Shown piece after piece: positions 15,739 through 22,357 of a stretch of 43,790 nucleotides of DNA; positions within the stretch are counted from its first letter, which is position 1; each line of letters starts with the position of its first letter. The stretch is from Claveliimonas sp964652805 (lineage in GTDB: Bacteria > Bacillota > Clostridia > Lachnospirales > Lachnospiraceae), in NCBI GenBank assembly GCA_964652805.1, contig CAZZBJ010000004.1, forward strand, positions 1 through 43,790. The letters run 5' to 3'. The notes below the pieces were generated by a model. It was not told the origin of the DNA. It did no database searches and worked only from the letters and a program-made list of their open reading frames with translations. The position numbers and the translations under genes are program-made.

Positions 15739-16827
15739 ATGGCACACAGAGGAAGTACACCAAAAACAATGAAGGCGCTGGTGGCGTACGCGAAGGACGA
15801 TTACCGCTTTGAGCCGGAATATCCGGCTCCGGTGTGCGGCCCGGACGATATCATTATCAAGACGGAGGCCTGCGGTATCTGCGCCGGCGATCTGAAGTGC
15901 AGTCATGGCGCGGCCATGTTCTGGGGGGACGACGTGCAGCCTGCATGGGTAAAGCCGCCCTTTATCCCGGGCCATGAATTTTTCGGAAGAGTTGTGGAGC
16001 TCGGCGACAATGTGGAAGAGTACGAGCTGGGAGACCGTATCATCGCGGACCAGATCGTTCCCTGCGGCAAGTGCCGCTTCTGTAAGGACGGACATTACTG
16101 GATGTGCCAGCCTCACGACATGCTGGGCTTCCAGTCCTACAATAACGGGGGCATGGCCGAGTACGTGAGATACCCCAAGAACTGCGTGATCAGCCGCGTG
16201 CCCGAGGATATGACCATTGAGCAGGCCCTGCTGGTTGAGCCCTACGGCTGTTCCAAGCATGCCGTGGACCGCGGAAGCATCACCAACGAGGACGTGGTCG
16301 TCATCTCAGGAGCGGGGACGCTGGGACTTGGCATGATTACATACGCCAGGATGAAAAATCCGAAGCTCCTGATCGTGCTGGACATGAAGGACGACCGTCT
16401 GGCAAAGGCGAAGGCGTTCGGAGCTGACCTGGTATTCAACCCGGGCAAATGCGATGTGGACAAGGAGATCAAGGCCCTGACAGAAGACTACGGCTGCGAC
16501 GTGTATATCGAGGCAACCGGCCATCCCTCCAGCGTGATCCAGGGACTGACCATCATCCGGAAGCTGGGCCGCTTTGTGGAGTTCAGTGTGTTCGGCGCAG
16601 AGACGAGTGTTGACTGGTCCATCATCGGCGACCGGAAGGAGCTGGATATCCTGGGCTCCCACCTGAGCCCCTACGCGTATCCCTTTGTGATCGAGAACAT
16701 GATGAAGGGCAGCCTGAAGACAGACGGAGTGGTGTCCAGCATGTTTAAGATCGAAGAGTGGGAGAAGGCATTTGACTATGCTTCCGGAAAATACGGAGAT
16801 TTCAAAGTGGCGTTTAAGTTTGATTAG
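15739..16827 (+). CDS. Zinc-dependent MDR dehydrogenase, erythritol/L-threitol dehydrogenase-like
   Basis: NAD(P)-dependent medium-chain polyol dehydrogenase. Catalytic zinc ligands: C in EACGICAGDLK near 43, then GHEF near 80 and a later glutamate. The structural zinc is bound by CGKCRFCKDGHYWMC near 110-124. The nucleotide fold is marked by GAGTLGLGM near 195 and the acidic LVLDMKD-type strand end. AAAGGTGG lies eight bases before the ATG chosen, giving 362 aa. The stretches IEATGHPSSV and FVEFSVFG resemble, from memory, dehydrogenases of mycobacterial tetritol pathways (EltD type). Xylitol, arabitol or threitol dehydrogenation remains possible. A terminator follows. Confidence 0.85.
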   Translation: MAHRGSTPKTMKALVAYAKDDYRFEPEYPAPVCGPDDIIIKTEACGICAGDLKCSHGAAMFWGDDVQPAWVKPPFIPGHEFFGRVVELGDNVEEYELGDRIIADQIVPCGKCRFCKDGHYWMCQPHDMLGFQSYNNGGMAEYVRYPKNCVISRVPEDMTIEQALLVEPYGCSKHAVDRGSITNEDVVVISGAGTLGLGMITYARMKNPKLLIVLDMKDDRLAKAKAFGADLVFNPGKCDVDKEIKALTEDYGCDVYIEATGHPSSVIQGLTIIRKLGRFVEFSVFGAETSVDWSIIGDRKELDILGSHLSPYAYPFVIENMMKGSLKTDGVVSSMFKIEEWEKAFDYASGKYGDFKVAFKFD

Positions 16828-16852
16828 TGCACAGAGCTTTTTAAAAAGCTTG

Positions 16853-16887
16853 AAAAGGGCAGCGTATTCTAGGCGCGGCCCTTTTTT
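16853..16887 (+). terminator. Terminator after the dehydrogenase gene
   Basis: AAAAGGGC-A-GCG pairs with CGC-G-GCCC, followed by TTTTTT (16882-16887). A 16-bp palindrome AGCTTTTTAAAAAGCT (16835-16850) directly precedes it. Confidence 0.85.
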
Positions 16888-16917
16888 GGTACGGAAAAAT
16901 CCGCTGAAATCCTGTGA

Positions 16918-16932
16918 CGGTAATGATTACCG
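16918..16932. promoter_or_regulatory. 7-1-7 palindrome resembling a Fur-family box
   Basis: CGGTAAT-G-ATTACCG is a perfect 15-bp dyad with the geometry and TAAT-N-ATTA core of Bacillus Fur, PerR and Zur boxes but a different outer triplet. It lies about 60 bases upstream of the SorC-gene promoter. Confidence 0.45.
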
Positions 16933-16993
16933 GCAGCAACGTTAAAAGCCCATAGTATGTTTTGCCTATTTGAAAATTATGTGTGAAAAGTGA

Positions 16994-17021
16994 TTGACAA
17001 AAGGGTATAAGATGTTATACT
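16994..17021 (+). promoter_or_regulatory. Promoter of the SorC regulator gene
   Basis: Perfect TTGACA (16994-16999), 16-base spacer, TATACT (17016-17021). The two operator palindromes lie directly downstream, over the predicted transcript start. Confidence 0.8.
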
Positions 17022-17024
17022 GGG

Positions 17025-17055
17025 TTTACAAATGTAAAAAAATAATACAATTGTA
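17025..17055. promoter_or_regulatory. Paired palindromic operators TACAAWTGTA
   Basis: TACAAATGTA (17027-17036, extended to a 14-bp dyad TTTACAAATGTAAA) and TACAATTGTA (17046-17055) have centres 19 bp apart. Their place between the -10 and the ribosome site suggests autoregulation by the SorC-type protein encoded next. Confidence 0.6.
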
Positions 17056-17070
17056 ATCCGGAGGCTGTTT

Positions 17071-18057
17071 ATGAGAGAAGATGTATATATAAAGATTGCG
17101 TACTGGTACTATACCCTGGGGATGACGCAGGACGAGATCGCCAAGCGGCTCTCGTTTACGCGGCAGAAGGTAAACCAGATCATAAACTCCCTTGTAGATC
17201 TGGGGATTGTCAATATAAGCATCCAGGGATACGAGAGAAATAACATAGAGCTGGAATGTCAGCTGGAGGACAGGTTTGGACTGAAGCGGGCGGTCATTGC
17301 CACTGACTACGGAGAGCGGGATACGGTCCTCTACAAGGTGGCCAATGTGGCGGCGCAGTATCTGAACGATACGATCCGTCAGGGAGATATCATCGGCGTT
17401 TCCTGGGGACGGACCCTTTCTGAGGTGGTCAACCAGATGGTGTATCACAAGAGAAGCGACTGCCAGGTGGTGCAGCTCATGGGAGCGCAGAACATCGAGC
17501 AGAAGGTGGAGAAGTCAGATGAGATCGCCCGGAACCTTGCCAACAAGCTGGACTGCCCCAGCAACATGCTGTATGCGCCGGTGGTGGTGGAGCATAAGAT
17601 GACCAAGCAGATGCTGATGAAGGAGAGGAGCATTCAGGCTTCCTTTGAGCTTATGAATAAGTGCAATGTGGCAATCATCGGCGTGGGCGAGCTGACAGAG
17701 CAATCCACCATGTGCACCAGAGGCCATATTACGAAGGAGGACGTCAGAGTCCTCAGGGAGGCCGGGTTTGTGGGTGACATTGCCATGAATCCCATACGGG
17801 CGGACGGGTCCTGGGATCACTGTCCGCTGACCGAGCGTTCGCTCAATGCGAGTATAGAGTGTCTGAAGCGTATAAAGAACGTGATCCTGGTGGCCTGCGG
17901 GGACTCAAAAGTAGACGCGACCTGCGCTGCCATGCAGACGGGTTGCATCGACATCCTGATCACGGATGAGACGACAGCCAGGAAGGTCTTAAATCATTGC
18001 TATTATTTGAATGGGGAAGAAAATGAACAGACAAGACATAGAACTCTTGATTTTTGA
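17071..18057 (+). CDS. SorC/DeoR-family sugar-responsive transcriptional regulator
   Basis: A 328-aa regulator with an N-terminal helix-turn-helix (about residues 8-50; YTLGMTQDEIAKRLSFTRQKVNQII) and a large SorC sugar-phosphate-binding domain (about 60-320; DIIGVSWGRTLSEVV and CNVAIIGVGEL are typical). The effector is usually a phosphorylated sugar. EryD, the erythritol regulator of Brucella and rhizobia, belongs to this family, which fits the tetritol reading of the locus but does not prove it. CGGAGG lies six bases before the ATG. Two palindromes in its own leader suggest self-control. The HAD gene overlaps its 3' end by 35 bases. Confidence 0.9.
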   Translation: MREDVYIKIAYWYYTLGMTQDEIAKRLSFTRQKVNQIINSLVDLGIVNISIQGYERNNIELECQLEDRFGLKRAVIATDYGERDTVLYKVANVAAQYLNDTIRQGDIIGVSWGRTLSEVVNQMVYHKRSDCQVVQLMGAQNIEQKVEKSDEIARNLANKLDCPSNMLYAPVVVEHKMTKQMLMKERSIQASFELMNKCNVAIIGVGELTEQSTMCTRGHITKEDVRVLREAGFVGDIAMNPIRADGSWDHCPLTERSLNASIECLKRIKNVILVACGDSKVDATCAAMQTGCIDILITDETTARKVLNHCYYLNGEENEQTRHRTLDF

Positions 18058-18664
18058 TATGGACGGCGTGGTGCTGGACAGTGAGCCGCTCCACAAAAGC
18101 GTCAGGCAGAGCATACTCCGGGAGATGGGGCTCCGCTCCGATGACCGGCTGCCGAACCCGGTGGGCAAATCCTCCAGCGGCTTCTGGCGAAGGGTGCTGG
18201 AGGTGTACCAGATGAAGGGTGATCCGTATGAGTTGGAAAGACGGCAGTACGGCCTGGTGGCCCGGCAGATCGAGGAGAACCATCTGCAGCCCTCAGACGG
18301 CTTTCTGGATGTGGCAAAAAGAGCGAAGGCGCGGGGGATCAAGATCGCACTTGCGTCCTCCTCCACCCGCATGCTTGTAGATGACGCCCTCCGTCTGCTT
18401 GGCGTGGATCAATATTTTGACATCACCGTCTCGGGAGACGAGGTGGCCCGCAAGAAGCCGGAGCCGGATGTGTATTTGAGAGCGCTGGAGCTTGCCGGCA
18501 CAAGGCCCCACCGGGCGGCGGCTGTGGAGGACTCCCAGGCAGGCGTCAGGGCGGCGCGGCGGGCCGGGATCTTCTGCTACGGCTATGTGAATGAGAACTC
18601 GGGCGGACAGGATCTTTCCGAGGCGGACAGGGTCATCCGGCATCTGGGGGAGATAGAGGTCTGA
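18023..18664 (+). CDS. HAD hydrolase, beta-phosphoglucomutase-like subfamily
   Basis: A 213-aa class-I-cap HAD enzyme. Motif I is FDMDGVVLDSEPLH (residues 10-23; nucleophile and acid D11, D13), motif II ASSST near 113, motif III KKPEPDVY near 143, and motif IV VEDSQAGVRAA near 168. It starts at the second in-frame ATG, which has GGGGA five bases upstream; the earlier ATG has no ribosome site. It overlaps the SorC gene by 35 bases and is therefore coupled to it. The family includes sugar-phosphate phosphatases and beta-phosphoglucomutase. The surroundings suggest a phosphatase that recycles a toxic or dead-end sugar phosphate of the pathway. Confidence 0.85.
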   Translation: MNRQDIELLIFDMDGVVLDSEPLHKSVRQSILREMGLRSDDRLPNPVGKSSSGFWRRVLEVYQMKGDPYELERRQYGLVARQIEENHLQPSDGFLDVAKRAKARGIKIALASSSTRMLVDDALRLLGVDQYFDITVSGDEVARKKPEPDVYLRALELAGTRPHRAAAVEDSQAGVRAARRAGIFCYGYVNENSGGQDLSEADRVIRHLGEIEV

Positions 18665-18691
18665 ATCGCAGCTGTAAAACAGGATCCCATC

Positions 18692-18720
18692 TTGCTATTC
18701 CTGCCAGCAGACTTTATAAT
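18692..18720 (+). promoter_or_regulatory. Promoter for the tandem RpiB-like genes
   Basis: TTGCTA (18692-18697), 17-base spacer, TATAAT (18715-18720), 38 bases before the first isomerase gene. No copy of the TACAAWTGTA motif is visible here. Confidence 0.7.
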
Positions 18721-18758
18721 GGAGAGTGAAAAAAATTTAGCAAAGGCAGGAGTTTGAA

Positions 18759-19205
18759 ATGAGGATTGGAATTGGAAACGATCATTCAGCAGTGGAGATG
18801 AAGCAGGAGGTCATGAAATTTCTGCAGGATCTGGGCTATGAGGTGGTCAATTACGGCACAGACTCCACAGAGAGCTGCAACTACCCCGTCTACGGGGAGA
18901 AGGTGGCCCGCGCTGTGGTGGCTAAAGAAGTGGATCTGGGAATCGTGATCTGCGGTACGGGCGTGGGAATCTCCCTTGCAGCCAACAAGGTGAAGGGCAT
19001 ACGTGCCGTGGTGTGCAGCGAGCCCTATTCTGCCAGACTGTCACGGCAGCACAATAACACGAATATCTTGGCACTTGGAGCCCGGGTTGTGGGGATCGAG
19101 CTGGCGAAGATGATCATAGAAGAGTGGCTCAACGCAGAATTTGAGGGCGGAAGGCATCAGGAGAGAGTCAGCATGATCATGGATATTGAGAACAGAGAAA
19201 AATAG
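18759..19205 (+). CDS. rpiB: Ribose-5-phosphate isomerase B
   Basis: Canonical RpiB of 148 aa converting ribose-5-phosphate and ribulose-5-phosphate. Every expected active-site element is visible: D8-H9 in GNDHS, the catalytic base C65 in ICGTGVGIS, the ring-opening H98 followed by N99 in SRQHNN, and the phosphate-binding arginine in EGGRHQERV. It closely follows E. coli RpiB throughout. It has its own promoter and is followed after 91 purine-rich bases by a divergent paralogue. Such enzymes can also act on allose-6-phosphate or other sugar phosphates, so a dedicated role in this locus cannot be excluded. Confidence 0.92.
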   Translation: MRIGIGNDHSAVEMKQEVMKFLQDLGYEVVNYGTDSTESCNYPVYGEKVARAVVAKEVDLGIVICGTGVGISLAANKVKGIRAVVCSEPYSARLSRQHNNTNILALGARVVGIELAKMIIEEWLNAEFEGGRHQERVSMIMDIENREK

Positions 19206-19296
19206 TCAAACAAAATTAAACGAAAGTAGACAAAAGAAGAACGAAATGATAGAATAAAAGAAGCGAAACAGAAAACCATGATAGGAGGAGTGAAAT

Positions 19297-19737
19297 ATGA
19301 AAATTGCAATTGGCTGTGATCCCAATGCTCAGGACGCAAAAGAGGCTCTGATCAAGTATATTGAGGCGAAGGGCTACGGCGAGGTGACTGATTTCGGAAG
19401 CGATGATCCCATTTACGGACATACCGCATTTGCAGTGGCAGAGGCAGTGGCAGCAAAGAAATATGACAGGGGCATCCTGCTGTGCGGGACAGGCATTGGT
19501 GTCTCCATTGCGGCCAACAAGGTAAAGGGCGCCTATGCGGCTCTGATTTCAGATGTATACTCTGCTCAGAGAGCGCGTCTGAGCAACGACGCCAACATCG
19601 CATGTATGGGCGCATTTACAACAGGGAACAAAGTAAGAGAGCTTCTTGTAGACGCCTTCCTCGGCAATGAATTTGAACCCGGCTGCGCTTCACAGCCTAA
19701 GGTTGATGCTTACGTAAAATATGACCAGGAGAGATGA
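19297..19737 (+). CDS. Divergent RpiB/LacAB-fold isomerase lacking the ring-opening histidine
   Basis: A 146-aa paralogue of the preceding isomerase. The fold and catalytic base are kept (C63 in LLCGTGIGVS), but D8-H9 has become D8-P9 (GCDPNA), the ring-opening histidine is S96 (RARLSNDAN), and the phosphate-binding GGRHQ segment is replaced by PGCASQPK. The same loss is expected in isomerases acting on tetrulose phosphates, which cannot cyclise; the LSNDAN and GCDPNA forms recall DerI/EryI-type D-erythrulose-4-phosphate isomerases. TAGGAGGAG precedes the ATG, and a terminator follows. Galactose-6-phosphate isomerase subunit pairing with its neighbour is an alternative. Confidence 0.85.
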   Translation: MKIAIGCDPNAQDAKEALIKYIEAKGYGEVTDFGSDDPIYGHTAFAVAEAVAAKKYDRGILLCGTGIGVSIAANKVKGAYAALISDVYSAQRARLSNDANIACMGAFTTGNKVRELLVDAFLGNEFEPGCASQPKVDAYVKYDQER

Positions 19738-19774
19738 TCTTCCCGGGATATTCCTATTAGTAACAAAGAGTAAC

Positions 19775-19813
19775 AAAAAGCGATGCGGGTCACTCCGGCC
19801 TCATCGCTTTTTC
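19775..19813 (+). terminator. Terminator after the RpiB-like pair
   Basis: AAAAAGCGATG (19775-19785) and CATCGCTTTTT (19802-19812) form a perfect 11-bp stem with a 16-base loop. The T-run is part of the stem, so it could work in both directions. Confidence 0.9.
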
Positions 19814-19846
19814 TCTATGGTATCTATTTCCAGAAGGAATGTTAAG

Positions 19847-19876
19847 TAAAAGGAGCCCTGCATCAGCAGAGCTTCC
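19847..19876 (-). terminator. Terminator of the rubredoxin gene
   Basis: On the minus strand AGGAAGCTCTGC pairs with GCAGGGCTCCT over a TGAT loop (one bulge, one G-U pair), followed by TTTT. It lies about 50 bases after the rubredoxin stop. Confidence 0.65.
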
Positions 19877-19923
19877 TGGTGAAATTCTCTGATCATTTTC
19901 AGGACAGACTGCCTGCAGGGAGA

Positions 19924-20085
19924 TCAGCCCTCCACAGCAAACATGTCTTTACCTACTCCGCAGATGGGACAGACCCAATCCGCCGGGAGATCTTCAAATG
20001 CTGTACCCGGTGCGATGCCGTTGTCAGGATCGCCGATTTCCGGATCGTACACATAGCCGCAAGGTTCGCATACATATTTCTGCAT
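19924..20085 (-). CDS. Rubredoxin
   Basis: A 53-aa one-iron electron carrier. The two CxxC knuckles that hold iron are visible: CEPCGY at residues 6-11 and CPICGV near 39. The standard surface sequence YDPEIGDPDNGIAPGT and the PADWVCP lead-in to the second knuckle are also present, so it is complete. AGGAGGG lies just before the ATG. The gene stands alone on the minus strand with its own promoter and terminator. In anaerobes rubredoxin usually passes electrons to rubrerythrin, superoxide reductase or flavodiiron proteins in oxygen defence; none of these is in the window. The first knuckle has CEPC where many have CxxCGY with T or I; the ligands are intact. Confidence 0.95.
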   Translation of the reverse strand: MQKYVCEPCGYVYDPEIGDPDNGIAPGTAFEDLPADWVCPICGVGKDMFAVEG

Positions 20086-20138
20086 AATGTTTCCCTCCTG
20101 ATATAGTTGATCGTAATATCTGATACAATTACAAGTTT

Positions 20139-20167
20139 ATTATAGAATGTATGGCGGATTTCTGCAA
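20139..20167 (-). promoter_or_regulatory. Promoter of the rubredoxin gene
   Basis: On the minus strand TTGCAG (20167-20162), 17-base spacer, TATAAT (20144-20139). The leader holds an imperfect dyad, TTGTAAT-N10-ATTACGA (20134-20111), a possible regulator site. Confidence 0.65.
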
Positions 20168-20195
20168 GGTATAGAAGAAAGCTTATTCTGCCTTC

Positions 20196-20224
20196 TTGAA
20201 ATTTGTGCCCGGCTGTGACAAAAT
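20196..20224 (+). promoter_or_regulatory. Possible promoter of the zinc operon
   Basis: TTGAAA (20196-20201), 17-base spacer, CAAAAT (20219-20224). The -10 is weak. No standard Zur box lies nearby; the 20086-20296 gap also holds the divergent rubredoxin promoter. Confidence 0.4.
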
Positions 20225-20296
20225 AGTTTTGGATGTGCGCGGATATGCTGTGCGAATGTCCGGAAAAATAATTAAGAAAGAACAGGAGTGGATAAA

Positions 20297-21355
20297 ATGA
20301 CAAAGATAGATATTATCTCCGGCTTTCTGGGAGCCGGGAAGACCACACTCATCCAGAAGCTTCTCAGGGAGGCCTTCAAGGGAGAGCAGGTGGTCCTTAT
20401 TGAAAACGAGTTCGGCGAGATCGGCATTGACGGCGGCTTTCTCAAGGAGGCGGGCATCGAGATACGGGAGATGAACTCCGGTTGCATCTGCTGCTCTCTC
20501 GTGGGCGACTTTGGCGCTTCCTTAAAGGAAGTTGTTGAGACTTACCATCCGGACAGAATTCTCATCGAGCCCTCCGGTGTGGGCAAGCTCTCTGATGTGA
20601 AGAGGGCAGTGGAGAGTGTGAAGACAGATGCGGACGTGGCGCTGAACAGCGCTGTCACAGTGGTGGATGTGAAGAAGTGCAAGATGTATCTGAAGAATTT
20701 CGGCGAGTTCTACAAGAATCAGGTGGAGTCGGCGGGAGCCATCATCCTGAGCCGCACCGACATTGCGGACGACGATAAGGTAGAGCAGGCGGTGGCGCAG
20801 ATCCGCACTCTCAACCCGGACGCTCCCATCATCACCACTGCGGCGGACCAGATCGACGGAGCCAAGCTCTTTGAGATCATGGAGCAGCACGTTCCCTCCC
20901 TGGAGGAGGAGCTGATAGAGGAGACAAGATGCGACGTGTGCGGCGGCCACCACGGGCCTGGCGAGGAGCATCACCATCACGACCATGCCGGGTGCGGCCA
21001 CGACCACCATCATGATCACCATCACCATCATGACCACGATCATCACGGCCACGACCACCATCACCATGCAGATGAGGTGTTTGGAAGCTGGGGCCTGGAG
21101 ACGGTGAAAAAGTACAATGCCCGGGAGCTGAAGGTGCGCCTGGAGGCCCTCGGAGACGCGGACACTTACGGCATGGTGCTTCGGGCCAAGGGAATGGTGG
21201 AAGGTGACAAGGGAGCGTGGATCTACTTTGACATGGTACCCGGGGAAGTGGAGCTCCGGGAGGGACAGCCGGACTACACGGGACGCATCTGCGTGATCGG
21301 TTCCGGGCTGAAAGAGGACGCCCTGAAGGAACTTTTTGCGGGCGCGGCAGAATAG
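20297..21355 (+). CDS. COG0523 (CobW/ZigA-type) GTPase metallochaperone with His-rich domain
   Basis: Metal-binding G3E-family GTPase of 352 aa. P-loop GFLGAGKTT (residues 9-17), ENEFGEIGIDG (36-46), the metal-site motif C63-x-C65-C66 in GCICCS, and base recognition by SRTD (152-155). Residues 212-257 form a metal-binding insert with CDVC, another Cys and about 24 histidines. The CobW C-terminal domain follows from about 263. AGGAG lies eight bases before ATG, so the upstream GTG was not used. Family members deliver zinc, cobalt or nickel. The ZIP transporter in the same operon argues for zinc. HypB or UreG is unlikely, as no hydrogenase or urease genes are near. Confidence 0.92.
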   Translation: MTKIDIISGFLGAGKTTLIQKLLREAFKGEQVVLIENEFGEIGIDGGFLKEAGIEIREMNSGCICCSLVGDFGASLKEVVETYHPDRILIEPSGVGKLSDVKRAVESVKTDADVALNSAVTVVDVKKCKMYLKNFGEFYKNQVESAGAIILSRTDIADDDKVEQAVAQIRTLNPDAPIITTAADQIDGAKLFEIMEQHVPSLEEELIEETRCDVCGGHHGPGEEHHHHDHAGCGHDHHHDHHHHHDHDHHGHDHHHHADEVFGSWGLETVKKYNARELKVRLEALGDADTYGMVLRAKGMVEGDKGAWIYFDMVPGEVELREGQPDYTGRICVIGSGLKEDALKELFAGAAE

Positions 21356-21377
21356 AAAGGGCAGGTGACGAGATCTT

Positions 21378-22337
21378 ATGCAGATGGCAGACAATGCCAG
21401 AGTGGCCGTGTACCTCATGGCGGGCTTCCTGGAGAGCGGGAAGACCAGTTTCCTTCGGTACACTCTGAGCCAGGAATATTTTGAGATCGAGGGGAACACC
21501 CTGCTGATCCTCTGCGAGGAGGGGGAGGAGGAGTACGGCGAGGTGCTCCTGAAGCGGACCAACACCACCCTCCTCACTGTGGACGATCCGGAAGAGATGA
21601 CCCTGGAGTGGCTCCGGGAGGCGGACCGGATGTATCATCCGGAGCGGGTCATCATCGAGTGCAACGGCATGTACCCGGTGAGCAGGATGGAAGCCATGGA
21701 TGTGCCCTCCGGGTGGGGGCTTGTGCAGAAGCTGGTGACAGTGGACGCAGCCACCTTCGGGACCTACATTGCGAACATGAAGCCCCTTTTCATGGATATG
21801 GTGAGAAATGCGGAGCTTGTCATGTTCAACCGCTGCACCAGGGATATGCCTCTTGCCTCCTACCGGCGAAATGTGAAGGTGGTCAACCAGAGCGCCCAGA
21901 TCATTTTCGAGGGAGAGGGCGGGGAGATCGACAACATCTTCGAGGACGCCATGCCCTATGACCTGGACGCCCCGGTGGTGCAGATCGATGATATGGACTA
22001 CGGCATCTGGTATGTGGACATGATGGATCACCCCGAGAGATACGTAAAGAAGACGGTGGAGTACAAGGCGAAGGTGCTGAAGCCAAGAGGGTTTGCGGCC
22101 AAGGAGTTCGTGGCGGGCCGGATGGCTATGACCTGCTGCGCCGACGACACCACCTTCCTGGGTTATATATGCCGCAGTCCCTACGCCCCCAAGCTGTCCC
22201 CCGGACAGTGGGTGAAGGTCCGGGGGACAGTGGGCTATGAGTACACCCGCGCCTACGGGCGGAAGGGTCCTGTGATCCGGGCGGAATATGTGGAGGCAGC
22301 CCAGACTCCCCAGGACGAGATGGTCTATTTTAATTAG
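21378..22337 (+). CDS. Divergent COG0523-like GTPase fused to a DUF1980/YcgQ-like domain
   Basis: A 319-aa protein with two parts. The N-terminal part (about residues 8-175) resembles a CobW-type GTPase: P-loop GFLESGKTS (16-24), a Walker-B-like VIIECNGM near 91-98, and FNRC in place of NKxD at 150-153. It lacks the CxCC metal motif and the ENEFG element. The C-terminal part (about 225-319) has FVAGRMAMTCCADD with a Cys pair at 253-254, and SPGQWVKVRGTV, which recall the DUF1980/TIGR03943 family whose Bacillus member YcgQ sits with a permease and a GTPase. It lies 22 bases after the His-rich GTPase and 20 before the ZIP gene. A role in metal handling is a context inference. Confidence 0.75.
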   Translation: MQMADNARVAVYLMAGFLESGKTSFLRYTLSQEYFEIEGNTLLILCEEGEEEYGEVLLKRTNTTLLTVDDPEEMTLEWLREADRMYHPERVIIECNGMYPVSRMEAMDVPSGWGLVQKLVTVDAATFGTYIANMKPLFMDMVRNAELVMFNRCTRDMPLASYRRNVKVVNQSAQIIFEGEGGEIDNIFEDAMPYDLDAPVVQIDDMDYGIWYVDMMDHPERYVKKTVEYKAKVLKPRGFAAKEFVAGRMAMTCCADDTTFLGYICRSPYAPKLSPGQWVKVRGTVGYEYTRAYGRKGPVIRAEYVEAAQTPQDEMVYFN

Positions 22338-22357
22338 GCGGATGGAAGGAGGAGTAT

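Noticed and set aside
18011..18664. Earlier ATG at 18011 as start of the HAD gene
   Set aside because: It has no ribosome site, whereas the ATG 12 bases later has GGGGA at five bases and fits the family N-terminus.
20093..20133. TTGTAT-N17-TATATC as the rubredoxin promoter
   Set aside because: Transcription would begin inside the ribosome site; the TTGCAG-N17-TATAAT pair further upstream is much better.
20980..21070. Repeated CAC/CAT-GAC units resembling a short tandem repeat
   Set aside because: They encode the His/Asp-rich metal-binding insert of the COG0523 protein in frame, so this is coding sequence and not a separate repeat element.
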